Counted from the stretch's first letter, positions 8,768 to 19,516 are shown. The stretch: DNA of 64,000 bases from G963422445 sp963422445 (GCA_963422445.2 OY729512.2:5270001-5334000), one strand, 5' to 3'. Program-made: numbers and translations. Notes: generated by a model from the letters alone, not told the origin.

Positions 8768-9290
8768 ATGGGTTAAGCTTATTTTTGTACAATGGGTAGC
8801 CAGCGGTACGGTGATCCCACGCTGTAAACAGCGAGTCCATGACAAGAGTTTGGCGACATGAATTCTTGCCAAAAAAGATAGAAAATCTTGTTTTCTCGTT
8901 TACGGACCAAATTGTGAAAATGACTTCGCTGTATGTTGTCAAAACGCCACTCGACCGGCGCTCAAATTTAGCATGGGATCGTCGTGCGCCTGCGGCAGCG
9001 ATGCTTGCAAAAGGCATTCAGATTCCATTTATCCCAGCTCCGGATATCGCTCACCAAGGCGGCGCAACCCTCTGATCGTCTGTCCTGCACTGCGATTTCC
9101 GTGACGCCGAGCATGGCACTGCTTTTCGAACCGCGCCGTCCTCTTCGGACTGCCGGGCCCCTCGCGGCGGCGTGGAGGGGCCCGGCTGCATGCCAGAAGG
9201 CGATATTTGTGGTCGTCGAGCCCCGGCGTCCGGATTGTCTGGCCCGGACGGAACTGGACCGCTGTCATCTTCACGTCAACAGACTGTGCT
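8768..9290. other. No recognisable gene; lower-GC stretch and one strong hairpin
   Basis: The first part (8768-8960) is visibly AT-richer than its surroundings. A 78-codon plus-strand frame at 8839-9075 resembles nothing I know and lacks a good start site. The tip ATGGGTTAAGCTTA next to the IS border weakly resembles the outer arm of the palindromic repeats at 10341 and 21971. The hairpin at 9152-9186 is listed separately. Confidence 0.5.
9152..9186. other. 12-bp perfect hairpin
   Basis: GCCGGGCCCCTC (9152-9163) pairs perfectly with GAGGGGCCCGGC (9175-9186) around an 11-nt loop. It sits about 105 bp downstream of the minus-strand gene ending at 9291. No T-tract follows on either strand, so it is not a classical intrinsic terminator. 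It may stabilise a 3' end. Confidence 0.6.
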
Positions 9291-10067
9291 TCAGGGTTGT
9301 GTCTGCCATCGTCGCTGCCGCGTCTGTGACTTCAACTTCCGGCCATCGTCGCTGAAACAGGTAACGAGGCTTCCATCACGGACAACCAGAATTCGGCCTT
9401 CGATCCGTTCAAACTCCCCGATAAGACGCTTACATCGGGCAATCCCTCTTGCGAAATCCTGTGAGGTTAGCAAGGTGCGCTCAGAATTGACGACGGGATA
9501 CGGAGCCCTGATCAATTCCAGGGGATCTTGTCGAATCGCCAGCCCTCCCATGCGTTCGTATATATCGTGTCGGCGAGAGTCCCGGGTTGCCTGCTTGCCC
9601 AGCATGATTTCAGTCATGACATCCTGCCAGATCAGCCTGAAACGTGCCTGCGCGAACAATGGTTTCCGGTCCTTGATTCGTTCCGGATGAAGTTGTCGGA
9701 GACCCTGCCAGTTCGCGCGTCCTCGAATACTCAACGGTTCGAGCCGCCGGATCAGGAGTTTACACATTTCGATCCCGTTGCTGGTATCCTTCCGGGTCAC
9801 CTTGAGACGGTCTTTGGGTATCTCGGTTGCAAAATTCAGGATCAAATGCAGGTCTCTCGGTCTGAACGCCCGTTGACCCATGCGCTGGTGGGCATGATTC
9901 GTAATGCTGAGTTTGTTGTCCCAATCCAAGTATCCGACATTTGAACCATGGAACGGGACGATTTGTTCTTGTCTGGAAGCAGCCATGTGTTTTCCACTTC
10001 TTGAGATATTACTTTCGGAGGCGTCCACGCCTCTTCTCAAATCCATGATCGACTCGTCGGTCATCAT
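9291..10067 (-). CDS. DUF4258-like protein with two repeated domains
   Basis: A 258-aa protein of unknown function. Two stretches align with each other. The first runs from about residue 54 to 116 (HAHQRMGQRAFRPRDLHLIL, then TRKDTSNGIEMCKLLIRRLE). The second runs from about 176 to 248 (HDIYERMGGLAIRQDPLELI, then TSQDFARGIARCKRLIGEFE and GRILVVRDGSLVTCF). The pattern H..RM..R, an acidic T.kD...gI..CK.LI helix and a final vV.dG.lvT strand is that of DUF4258-type small proteins, seen singly in many genomes. I chose the ATG pair at 10067/10064 behind GGGAG; ORF-extending ATGs lie upstream. Codon use and GC differ from the catabolic genes, which fits an accessory origin. There is no signal peptide. 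Confidence 0.6.
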   Translation of the reverse strand: MMTDESIMDLRRGVDASESNISRSGKHMAASRQEQIVPFHGSNVGYLDWDNKLSITNHAHQRMGQRAFRPRDLHLILNFATEIPKDRLKVTRKDTSNGIEMCKLLIRRLEPLSIRGRANWQGLRQLHPERIKDRKPLFAQARFRLIWQDVMTEIMLGKQATRDSRRHDIYERMGGLAIRQDPLELIRAPYPVVNSERTLLTSQDFARGIARCKRLIGEFERIEGRILVVRDGSLVTCFSDDGRKLKSQTRQRRWQTQP

Positions 10068-10661
10068 CTCGTGTACTCCCATGTTGCGATTGATACGTCT
10101 TGAGGCGGCGTAAGACTTGCCGGTATTGCGGTCCAACATTCAAATGCTTCCTTTTCCGTGTCCTGGATGTTCAGGTCAGTCTGTTTTCTCCTCCGCTCTC
10201 GGAAAGTGCCGTGGTGATGTCCGGGGATGTCGGACCAAAACGGGCCTTTCCTTTCGAACTGCCATCAAGAGTCCTTGAAGCGATATTGCTCCATGTCTCA
10301 GGACTGTGTAATCGTATCGGTCTTGCCAAGTATGATGAATGAGCTTAACCACTTATGCACGTGGCTCCGGTGAAACGCACATGTAGCGTTTGGCGTGCCG
10401 GGAATAGTCGACATCGGGAGCAACATCGTGTGCCACCGGAGCCACGTGCATAAGCGGTTGAGCTTATTATGTTTCCAATGCTCACGGGTGAGCCCGTGGT
10501 CGTTGGGTAAAGGTTTTCAATTCACACCAGATTTTTCTGAAATCATGGCGAAATTTCGGGAATCCTGGGCGATTTCATGAATCACGCAAATCGTTCAGAA
10601 GTGTCAGCGAGCGTCGGACAGGGCCGCCGCGAAAATCGGAATCGAAGAATCGGAACTCTAA
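10068..10661. other. Intergenic region with palindromic repeat 1
   Basis: No convincing gene. Apart from the repeat at 10341-10465 it holds a small hairpin, CACGGG-TGAG-CCCGTG, near 10483-10498. The last four bases (CTAA, 10658-10661) are the target duplication of IS5 copy b. Confidence 0.6.
10341..10465. repeat. Palindromic repeat element 1 (TTATGCACGTGGCTCCGG arms)
   Basis: A 32-nt left arm (10341-10372) and right arm (10434-10465) are inverted copies with 29 of 32 matches, sharing the core TTATGCACGTGGCTCCGG. The 61-nt centre contains a second hairpin, AAACGC-acatgta-GCGTTT. The same arms recur at 21971-22092 with an unrelated centre, and partly at 35391-37005. This could be a MITE or a large structured RNA/DNA site. 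Confidence 0.85.
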
Positions 10662-11843
10662 GGATTGTCTGAACAAGTCGGCTCTGTCACAATTGGTTTC
10701 TTGGTGACGGAGTGGAGTGCGAGCCTTGGAGCAAGCGACGTTTGCGGAGCTGGAGCACGACCTGAAGACGCGCCGGACGCGGCGCGAGGTCTTTCTCGAG
10801 ACGATGGACGGGCTGGTTCCCTGGGAGCGGCTGGAGGCCCGCATCGAGCCGTTCTACCCGAAGGCCGGTCGCGGTCGGCGGCCTTATCCGCTGAGCGTGA
10901 TGCTGCGGGTGCACTGCGTTGCAGCTGTTCTACAATCTGAGCGACCCTGGGATGGAGGACCTGCTTTACGAGGTGAAGTCGGTACGGCGGTTTGTGGGGT
11001 TGCGCCTCTCGGGTGCGCTGCCTAACGAGACGACGATCCTGCATTTCCGCCACTTGCTGGAGACGCATGGTCTGGGTGAGACGCTGTTCGAGGAGATCAA
11101 CGCACATCTGGCCTCTCTCGGACACCGCTTGAGCAAGGGGACGATCGTGGACGCGAGTCTCATTGCCGCGCCGTCGTCGACGAAGAACCGTAAGGGCGAG
11201 CGGGGCCCGGAGATGCATCAGACGAAGAAGGGCAATCAGTGGCATTTCGGGATGAAGGCGCACATCGGGGTGGACGCGCAGTCGGGCTTGACGCACAGCG
11301 TGGAGACGACGCCGGCGAATGTCTCGGATGTGGCGACGGCGCACGCGCTGTTGCACGGGGGCGAGGAGCAGGTGTGGGGTGACGCGGGCTATCAGGGGGT
11401 GGACAAGCGCGCGGAGAACCGGGACACGGACGTGGACTGGGAGGTGGCGATGAAGCCCGGCAAACGCCGGGGGCTGGACAAGGCGGGCCCGGAGGCGGCG
11501 GCGGAGAGGCGCAAGGCGTCGGTTCGGGCCAAGGTGGAACATCCGTTCCTGTATGTGAAGCGCCACTTCGGCTATGCGAAGGTGCGCTATCGGGGGCTGG
11601 CGAAGAACACGCAACGCATCGCCGTGCTGCTCGGGTTCACCAATCTGCTCATCGCGGGGCGCGGCGCCACCGCCTGACGTGGGGGGAGTCCGTCCGCAAC
11701 CGCCGCAAGGCGGCGGGGACGGTCGGCTCGGGCATCAAAATCCCCATTCCCTGGCACGACAACACGTCCCCGATGGGCTCTGGCGTTTCATCCACGGGCC
11801 ACGACACCCGTATACACGAAAAACCGACTTGTTCAGACAATCC
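10662..11843 (+). mobile_element. IS5-type element, copy b
   Basis: 1182 bp with tips GGATTGTCTGAACAAGTCGG, flanked by perfect CTAA duplications (10658-10661 and 11844-11847), the target of the IS5 group. Its transposase part 2 translates identically to copy a. Its right flank is only 5 bp from the left end of 1.5-kb element copy 2. Confidence 0.95.
10717..11677 (+). pseudogene. IS5-type transposase, frameshifted (copy b)
   Basis: Same arrangement as copy a: the N-terminal frame 10717-11025 and the C-terminal DDE frame 10919-11677 are separated by one extra T in 'GCGTTGCAGC'. The intact form is in copy d. Moving from the first to the second frame would need a +1 shift, which is uncommon for IS programmed frameshifting, so a heritable lesion with trans-complementation is the simpler reading. 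Confidence 0.8.
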
Positions 11844-11918
11844 CTAACGATAGAGCTTCTTGCAAAATTGCCGGCCCGACCGGTTTTTTGCCTTCTCGAG
11901 GCTGATTTTGTTGTCGAG

Positions 11919-13373
11919 CAGCAATTCTCCTTATGGCGTTTTTCGTTGCATTGCGGCCTTTCGTGTTGGTTTTTGGCGGTTCTGCGGTTGGAGGGATGGG
12001 CTTGGCGCGGGGGCCGGGGATCAGGCGTTTGCGGGAGGGGGGAGGCCCGTGATGACGGTTTTCATGAGGACCGCCCATGACGCGAAGACATGGTAGGCGG
12101 TGATCGTGCGGATGTGCTCGAACAGGCGCCTTCGGGCTCCGAGTGCGTGCCGCGCCCGCCGCCAGGACGCTTCGATCAGGTCGCAGGCCGTGTGCAGGGC
12201 GAAGGCCAGCAGATTGAGCACGACCAGGATGCTGGCCAGTGTCTGGCTGCCATGCCCGAAATTGTGTTCGAGGTTGTAGCCGTTGGTCTTCAGGACGTTG
12301 AAGGTCTCGTTCTCGATCTTCCAGCGGGCACGCCCGCAGGCGGCGATGGCGGCGGCGGTGTCTCGCGTGACGGCAAGGTCGGTGACGAAGCTGTTGCGGT
12401 AGGTCACCTTGCCGTCGGGCTTGGCGATCTCGACCTCCAGCCAGTTGACGGCGAGCGCGTCGGCGCCGTCGCGCAGCGGCACGCCATTCATCCAGCGATA
12501 GCGCTGGCGGCGCCTGGCCGCGCCCCTGCCCACGGTCTGGCACACCTCGTCCAGCACGACGCCATGGGTGTATTCGCTCAACGTCTTGTGGCTGGACGGC
12601 TTGCACACGAAGATGAAGCTCCCGCCCGCGGCGCGCACCGCCTCGCAGATCGGCTGGCGGGAATAGAGATCGTCGCCCAGATAGACCGGTCTCAGCCCGG
12701 CCACACAAGGCCCCAGGCGGGCCAGCCAGCGCTGCGCCGCGCGGCTCTCGCAGTCCTGCTTCGCCGAGCCGTCTTGCGGGCGCACGAACTCCGGCGCCAG
12801 AGGCAAGGCGCGGCGCTGCCCCGGCGCCACCAGAGCGGCGCCGACAAAGCTGTGGAAATACTCCACCTCCTCGCCCCGCCGGCGCGTCGAGCAGTGCGCG
12901 CAGTGGATCGTGCCGGAACGGAAATGCTCCGAGCCGTCCAGCGCGATCAACACCCGATCGTCCAGGCAGCGCAGACCCGACAAGGCGCCGGCGCCATCCA
13001 GGTCATCGACAAGCGCCGGAAACACCGCGTCGAAATGATCCGTCGGCGCCCCATCCAGCATCCGCCGGATATGGCTGTCGCACGGAACCCGCTCCATGCC
13101 GAACAGCGTCCCGGCGTTCGAAGCGCCGCGCTGCGCCGACAGCAGGCGCTGATGCGCCAGAAACGACGGGCTCTGCACGAAAAACACCGAAAACGCCGCA
13201 AGCCCGATGTCTCTCATGGTATAGCGCCTGTTGCTTCCCGAGCGCTTGTCGGGCAACGCCGCGCACCGCTTCCCCACCACTTCTATATATCGTTCAAGAC
13301 GCTTCATACAACAGCTTGAATCACATCTCCAAGCCTTTGAAAACCCCCGATAACTCCAAAAGGAGAATTGCTG
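11919..13373 (-). mobile_element. IS4-like element nested in copy 2
   Basis: 1455 bp with inverted tips CAGCAATTCTCCTT at both ends. It is flanked by a 9-bp direct repeat GTTGTCGAG (11910-11918 and 13374-13382) that is single in the uninterrupted copies. A 9-bp duplication and the transposase motifs fit an IS4-superfamily element. There is only one copy in the window. Confidence 0.93.
12021..13307 (-). CDS. IS4-like DDE transposase
   Basis: A 428-aa intact transposase. The frame is open back to 13433, outside the IS, so I took the first Met inside the element (13307, MKRLERYIEVVGKRC). Catalytic landmarks: first Asp in VLIALDGSEHFRSG, second Asp in PVYLGDDLYSRQP, and Glu in RWKIENETFNVLKTNGYN, a helix also seen in several unclassified (ISNCY-like) transposases. 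A CAHCSTRRRGEE stretch after the first Asp could bind metal. Transposition of its own element is the only role inferred. Confidence 0.85.
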   Translation of the reverse strand: MKRLERYIEVVGKRCAALPDKRSGSNRRYTMRDIGLAAFSVFFVQSPSFLAHQRLLSAQRGASNAGTLFGMERVPCDSHIRRMLDGAPTDHFDAVFPALVDDLDGAGALSGLRCLDDRVLIALDGSEHFRSGTIHCAHCSTRRRGEEVEYFHSFVGAALVAPGQRRALPLAPEFVRPQDGSAKQDCESRAAQRWLARLGPCVAGLRPVYLGDDLYSRQPICEAVRAAGGSFIFVCKPSSHKTLSEYTHGVVLDEVCQTVGRGAARRRQRYRWMNGVPLRDGADALAVNWLEVEIAKPDGKVTYRNSFVTDLAVTRDTAAAIAACGRARWKIENETFNVLKTNGYNLEHNFGHGSQTLASILVVLNLLAFALHTACDLIEASWRRARHALGARRRLFEHIRTITAYHVFASWAVLMKTVITGLPPPANA

Positions 13374-14522
13374 GTTGTCGAGGGCCTGGGTTTCGGGGCC
13401 ACCTCGTGGTATGTTGTGTTTCCACAACAACAAGATACCGAGGAGGTGACCCCGATGACCCTTGGCTCGACCCTATCCGATCTCTGGCGCCGATTTCAAG
13501 GGGACCTTTTCCCTGCGTTGGCCGAGGCGGTCGGTCCTCTCCTCGAGACGCATAAGCGTTTCGTGACAGCTCTCGATCTCGTCAAGGTGGAGGGCTTCGT
13601 CGATGGGGTGTGGACCGGTCCGGGTCGGCCCCGGGAGGATCGCCGGGCGCAGGCCCGTGGCGTCATCGCCAAGGCGGTATGGGATCTGCCGACGACCCGC
13701 CACCTGTTCGACAGGCTCAAGGTGGACCCGACGTTGCGCCGACTGTGCGGCTGGTCGCGTGTCGCGGAGATCCCGAGTGAAGCGACGTTTTCGCGGGCGT
13801 TTGCCGAATGGTCGCAGTCCCGTCTTCCGGAGAGGATGCACGCGGCTCTGGTTGCAGAGACACTGGGCGACGCGCTCATCGGCCACGTGTCGCGGGACTC
13901 GACGGCCATCGAGGCCCGGGAGACGCCGGCCCCGAAGCCGAACCGCAAGCGCGGCCGGCCCCGCAAGGGCGAGGAGAGGACGAAGGAGCCTGGGCGTCTC
14001 GAACAGCAAGCGAACGGGATGGATCTCGATGAGATGCTCGACGCGCTGCCGAAGGTCTGCGATCACGGGGCAAAGAAGAATGCCAAAGGGGTCATGGAGG
14101 CTTGGCGCGGTGACAAGCTGCCTATCGACACAGCAGACTGCGGGGTGCCGCTGAGTACCGTTCTCACCTCGGCATCCGTCCATGACAGCCAGGTCGCGAT
14201 CCCGCTGGCGATGATGACCGCCGGGCGTGTGACCAATCTCTACGATCTCATGGACGCGGCCTATGATGCCAGGGAGATCCACCAGATGAGCGAACGGCTT
14301 GGCCATGTGCCGATCATCGATGTCAATCCGTGCCGGGACAAGGACTCAAGGAGGAGCGAGACCGGGAGGCCCGGGCCCGGCGTGTAGTAGGCCCTGTCGA
14401 TTCCGAGACCGTGCGGTTCCGGATCCGGTCCGGTGTCGAGAGGACCAACGCCCGCCTCAAGGATGAGTGTGGCGGGCGCCATGTCCGCGTCCGTGGATAT
14501 TCCAAGGTCGCCTGCCATCTCA

Positions 14523-15743
14523 TACCAAACGCAAGTCATATGAACCGATACAGTGAGGCATCGGGATCAGCACGATGGGGCTACGGCCCAGCTGCGCCGG
14601 GTTGTATTGGTGATGACGTCGGGCTGGTCGGTCAGCCATTGCCACCCCGTCCAGCAGGCGTCCCTCAGGGCGGAGACATCCTTGAACACGCGGTTGGCGA
14701 AGCGGTTCGATTTCAGGAACAGAATGATCTACTCCATCGGATTGAGTTCCGGACTGTAGGGCGGCAGATGCACGAGCGTCAGGTTGGGGGGAACGAGAAG
14801 GTCGCCCGAGCGATGCCAGCCCGCCCCGTCCAGCACAATCACGCCGTGCGCACCCGGCGCCACGGCCGCGCCGATCGCCGCCAGATGCTCGTTCATCGAC
14901 GCCGTGTTCGCCCTGTCCGCCACGTGGGCGATGCCGACGCCGCGCTCTGCGCAGGTGGCGCCGAACAGATAGACGTAGCCATAGCGATGGTCGCGCAGGA
15001 TGCGCGGACGCTGCTTCCCATTCGCCCAGACCCGTGTCGTCATCCCCTTCTGGCCGATGCGCGCTTCGTCCTGGAACCAGATTTCTATCGGACCCGCCAG
15101 CGCCTCAGAGCTGAGCGCCGACGTCAACTGTGCCTCGAACTCCGCCACGAACGACCTCTGCCGCTCCGCGTCGGCTTTGGGGTGGACCGGCCGCCCCGAG
15201 ACAAAGCGAAACCCGGCCCTTCGGAGCATCATACGGGCACCGCTCTCCGTATAGATGACCCCGAAGGCCTCCTCGATTTTCCGTAAGATGTCCTGAACGC
15301 GCCAGCGCGTCACACCGTCCCGCTCAAGCTCGGGACCCGCCTCGATCCAGGCGCCGATCTCGGCGATCTGCGCGTCCGTCAACCGGCCCTCGCTCCCGCC
15401 GCGCGGGAGATCCGCGAGGCCGTCGAAGCCCTCCGTGTTGTAGCGCAACACCCAGTCGCGCAGGATTTGAAGCTCCATGCCCTGCGCCCGAGCAGCCTCC
15501 GTGCGAGACGCACCCTCCATGATCATGGCGAGCGCACGCGCGCGCGACGCTTGCTTCGCGTCCCCGCAGTGCCTCGAAAGCGCGTGGAGCTCGTCCGCTG
15601 TGTGTGCCGTCCAGGTTATCGGCGTTGCCGCACTCATCGTCATCCTCCGGCGCTGGTGAGTCGATCACCACAGTCTATGAAGGTCGTCCGGACCGTCACC
15701 CCAACATATTGGGATGGTGAGTCAATTTGGAGCGCGCTTGGTA
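14523..15743 (-). mobile_element. IS630-type element nested in copy 2
   Basis: 1221 bp with tips TACCAAACGC and TACCAAGCGC in inverted orientation. The interrupted host sequence is duplicated as TCA (14520-14522 and 15744-15746), judged against the uninterrupted copies. Classical IS630 elements duplicate TA, so the 3-bp reading depends on where the tip is placed. Confidence 0.88.
14567..15643 (-). pseudogene. IS630 transposase with internal amber stop
   Basis: The first 304 codons give a typical IS630 transposase: helix-turn-helix half (RTEAARAQGMELQILRDW), a second N-terminal helix set, first Asp in IWFQDEARIGQKG, second Asp in VIVLDGAGWHRS, and the LPPYSPELNPME box with the catalytic Glu. 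A TAG at 14729 follows this Glu directly. The frame then continues in family style (FLKSNRFANRVF) to a TGA at 14567. Probably a nonsense mutation; the truncated protein keeps the DDE residues but loses the C-terminal helix. Confidence 0.85.
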
Positions 15744-16284
15744 TCATGTTCGGCATCCTGGCCCTGGCGGCTGACCAGTTGATACGTCTCGCCGCCCCAT
15801 AGCGCGGCTCCGACAACGCATACCGACCCTTCGCGGCCATCTCGAAGAGAGGGGCCCGGAGAGGCGTGTCCCGATGTCCGCAAAGGTCCCTGTTCGGTCT
15901 CATCGTCTCTGATGAGACATCGCGAATCCATGGATTCCGACCTCCAGGTGCAGAGGTGACCGGGATCAACCGACCGATCCGGCCTCACCGGGCCCTGGGG
16001 ACAGGAATTTTGCAAGAGGTTCGGTAACCAGAATAATGCATGTCAACCGTCTCGACTCCCGGATATTCAGGGGAATCGCCAGTCCGGAAAATCGGTGATC
16101 ACACCGCGGTAAAACCGTGCTGACAGGCGGTAGTGGTCATGACGACCGATGTAGCGGGTTAACGATATTTGGAACCATGATTGCCTTAGTGTCTGACCTA
16201 AAATTGGTTAGCCCATCTTTACCACCCATCGAATAATATTGTTTCGCATCATGCGGTTATGATGGGAGGATCCGGCGTGTGGCA

Positions 16285-18000
16285 CTACAAATTCGTGTTC
16301 GAGGACCGGTTACAGACCGTCTTGCGGATCCCTCCTGGGGCGGAATCGATACCCAGTGCGTCGTAGATCGCCTGCTGGGGTGGGTCGCTGCGAGTTGCCT
16401 TGCGCACGTGCAGGGTGCACCCGTCGGCACGGCGGAAGGTGGTGGTGATGCGCTGCTGTCCTTCGAGGATGCGCCGTAACGTCGTCCAACTGGCACCCTC
16501 GCCCGCTTGACGCAGCCTTGTACGGATGACCTGCACGCGTTGATATGCGATCACGGTGATGAACAGATGCCCGTCGGCGCGGATGGGCTTGTGGTGAGAG
16601 ATCGGGCGGAGCCCCAGCTCCGATTTCAGCGAGCGGAACACCGCTTCGAGGTCGGTCAGGGTGAAGTTGGTGCGCCACAGGGTGACTTCGTCCCAGTCGG
16701 TTTCGCTGCTGCGCAGGCAGTACACGCGCGGGTGGGTCACCATCGAGCCGGGGAGCGCAGGGCGGTGGCGCGTTCGCCGCTCTCATCGGTGTCGCGGTCG
16801 ATGTCGTAGTGCTGGGCGATGCCGCGGCTTGTCTCCTTGAGCCGGCCGATGCGCTGCCAGAGCTTGTCGCGTCGTGTCTGGGTCCGGGGTTTGCACAGCC
16901 CCTCGGAGAGTTCGGTGAGCGCGCTCTCGAAGCGCCGGGCGAAGCACTCGACGATGCCGGTGCTCTTTGGCGGCGCGCTCCTCGGAGAAGCCGTACAGGC
17001 GCACCTCCTGGGCGTCGTCGGACAGCCCCTTGTGCAGATGCACGCCGTGCTTCGATGCGGTCTCGATGCGCAGCATCGCCTCGGGGTCGAAGGGCCGGGT
17101 GCGCTTGCGGCTGACCACCCGGTCGCGGTCGCCCTGCTCACGCAGCCAGGGCAACCGCTCCTCGGTGGCGATGCCGCGGTCCATCACCACACGCGCGGGG
17201 CGCGGGGCGTCGAGCGCATCGAGCATCTCGGCGCGCGTGTGGTGCGCGCGCACGTTGCCGGCGAAGACTTGGGAGTGGCGCACGAAGCCGCTGGCGTCGA
17301 GCACCAGCCCCAGGGTGAGCAACGGGCAATCGGTGCGCTTGTCCCTGGAGTGTCCGCGCAACGCCTTCGCCTGGCCGCGCACCGCGCCTTCGAAGGAGGT
17401 GTGGGTCAGGTCGTAGAGCGTGACGGTGGGGAGGCGCGATACAGGCGCATCGCCCGAAGGTGGCGACCTCCACCCCCAGCAGCTCGCCCAGGGCGCTGCG
17501 TTCGCCGAGCCAGCGCCTGGCCGCGCGCTCGGAGCCCGGTTGGGCCATGCGCGCGATGATGGAACCGATGGCCGCAGCACTGGTCGACGCGCCCATCCCT
17601 AACTCCGCGAACAGCGTGCGAAGCCCGAGCTGCTCCATCGCCCACAATCCCACCTGCGCGACGCCGACCGAGCGGGGGCGCGATGTCCAACACGTCGCCG
17701 GCTCGCTGGCGACGAAGCGGTGCCGACACGCTCGTGGGCGAGCAGGTGGGCGGCGATGCGCTGGGCGTGCGATTCCAACGCCTGAGGGCAATCGGGGGAC
17801 AAGGGGAGCTGACCGGCGAGGATGTCGTCGATACGCCGGCACAGCACCGGCCAGTCGCTTGGGTCGACATCGACGTGACGTCCGAGATTGAGCAGAGGGC
17901 GCTGTTACACCTTCGGGCCGGTGTGCTCGGAGCGCACGAGGCGGACGGTGAAGGAGTGCTCGGTGCTGCTGCGGGTCTGAGTGCGCACGATAGCGGAGCG
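16285..18000 (-). pseudogene. IS1634-type transposase, multiply frameshifted
   Basis: Pieces in different frames match the family. The N-terminal part is near 17850-17600 (DWPVLCRRIDDILAG). A middle part runs from about 17410 to 17010 (VTLYDLTHTSFEGA, CPLLTLGLVLDASGF, RVVMDRGIATEERLPWL). The C-terminal part lies at 16743-16285 (DLEAVFRSLKSELGLRPI, TTTFRRADGCTLHVRKAT). These correspond to the same landmarks in the better-preserved IS1634 gene at 45789-47622. At least three frame changes make it non-functional. The 5' end lies close to the inserted 1.5-kb element, so its original start is uncertain. Confidence 0.8.
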
Positions 18001-18019
18001 GCGCGACCAGCACAATACA

Positions 18020-19516
18020 GAACCTCTTGCAAAATTCCTGCCCCCGGGGTCCGGTGAGCCCGGATCGGTCGGTTGATCCCGGTCACCTCTGCACCTGGAG
18101 GTCGGAATCCATGGATTCGCGGTGTCTCATCAGAGATGATGAGAACAAACAGGGACCTTTGCGGACATCGGGACACGCCTCTCCGGGCCCCTCTCTTCGA
18201 GAGGGCCGTGAAGGGTCGGCATGCGTCGTCGGAGCCGCGCTATGGGGCGGCGAGACGGATCAACTGGTCAGCCGCCAGGGCCAGGATGCCGACCATGAGA
18301 TGGCAGGCGACCCTGGAATATCCGCGGACGCGGACATGGCGCCCGCCAAACTCATCCTTGAGGCGGGCGTTGGTCCTTTCGACACCGGACCGGATCCGGA
18401 CCCGCACGGTCTCGGGATCGACATGGCCTATTGCACGCCGGGCCCGGGCCTCCCGGTCTCGCTCCTCCTTGAGATCCTTGTCCCGGCGCGGATTGACATC
18501 GATGATCGGCACATGGCCAAGCCGTTCGCTCATCTGGGAGATCTCCCTGGCATCATAGGCCGCGTCCATGAGATCGTAGAGATTGGTCACACGCCCGGCG
18601 GTCATCATCGCCAGCGGGAGCGCGATCTGGCTATCATGGACGGATGCCGAGGTGAGGACGGTCCTCAGCGGCACCCCGCAGTCTGCTGTGTCGATATGCA
18701 GCTTGTCACCGCGCCAGGCCTCCATGACCCCCTTGGCATTCTTCTTTGCCCCGTGATCGCAGACCTTCGGCAGCGCGTCGAGCCTCTCATCGAGATCCAT
18801 CCCGTTCGCTTGCCGTTCGAGACGCCCAGGCTCCTTCGTCCTCTCCGCGCCCTTGCGGAGCCGGCCGCGCTTGCGGTTCGGCGTCCTGGCCTTCGGCTTC
18901 GGGGCCGGCGTCTCCCGGGCCTCGATGGCCGTCGGGTCCCGCGACACGTGGCCGATGAGCGCGTCGCCCAGTGTCTCTGCAACCAGAGCCGCGTGCATCC
19001 TCTCCAGAAGACGGGACTGCGAAAACGCGGCAAACGCCCGCGAAAACGTCGCCTCGCTCGGGATCTCCGCGACACGCGACCAGCCGCACAGCCGGCGCAA
19101 CGTCGGGTCCACCTTGAGCCTGTCGATCAGGTGGCGGGTCGTCGGCAGACCCCACACCGCCTTGGCGATGAAGCCACGGGCCAGGCCCGGCGATCCTCCC
19201 GGGGCCGACCCGGACCGGTCCACACCTCATCGACGAAGCCCTCCACCTTGACGAGATCGAGAGCTGTCACGAAGCGCTTATGCGTCTCCAGGAGAGGACC
19301 GACCGCCTCGGCCAACGCAGGGAAAAGGTCCCCTTGAAATCGGCGCCAGAGATCGGATAGGGGCGAGCCAAGGGTCATCGAGGTCACCTCCTCGGTATCT
19401 TGTTGTTGTGGAAACACAACAGACCACGGGGTGCCCCCGAAACCCAGGCCCTCGACAACAAAATCGGCCGCGACAAGGCAAGAAACCGGTCGGGCCGGCA
19501 ATTTCGCAAGAAGCTC
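18020..19516 (-). mobile_element. 1.5-kb DDE element, copy 3
   Basis: 1497 bp with the same tips as copies 1, 2, 4 and 5, flanked by a perfect 4-bp duplication TACA (18016-18019 and 19517-19520). This copy and copy 5 define the 4-bp target duplication of the family. Inserted near the 5' end of the IS1634-type element. Confidence 0.95.
18240..19378 (-). pseudogene. Transposase of 1.5-kb element copy 3, one frameshift
   Basis: Starts at the ATG at 19378 behind the conserved GAGGAGGTG site. A single missing base near 19190 (GGCCAGGCCCGG where copy 4 has an additional C) separates the N-terminal frame (to 19127) from the rest (19223-18240). Otherwise it follows copy 1, ending in QLIRLAAP. Confidence 0.88.

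Larger units (their letters stand above)
13455..15802 (+). pseudogene. Transposase of 1.5-kb element copy 2, split
   Basis: The frame from the ATG at 13455 matches copies 1 and 4 up to about codon 297. A one-base deletion near 14345 (GGACTCAAGG versus GGACCTCAAGG) shifts it to a stop at 14387. The coding sequence is cut again by the IS630 element at 14523-15743, and the last codons (FGILALAADQLIRLAAP) end at 15802. The linker is also about 5 codons shorter than in copy 1. Confidence 0.9.
11853..16022 (+). mobile_element. 1.5-kb DDE element, copy 2, interrupted by two other ISs
   Basis: The left end GAGCTTCTTGCAAAATT at 11853 and the right end at 16022 belong to one element that has been split twice: by an IS4-like element (11919-13373, 9-bp duplication GTTGTCGAG) and by an IS630 element (14523-15743, TCA duplication). 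Removing both rebuilds the sequence of copies 1 and 4. The outer flanks are GATA and GGTA, a 3-of-4 match to a 4-bp duplication. Confidence 0.93.

Noticed and set aside
7246..8880. A gene (MAVNLCIP...) rejoined across 1.5-kb element copy 1
   Set aside because: The joined frame is only about 38 codons, no target duplication is present and the product is unrecognisable. Kept only as a low-confidence note on the left part.
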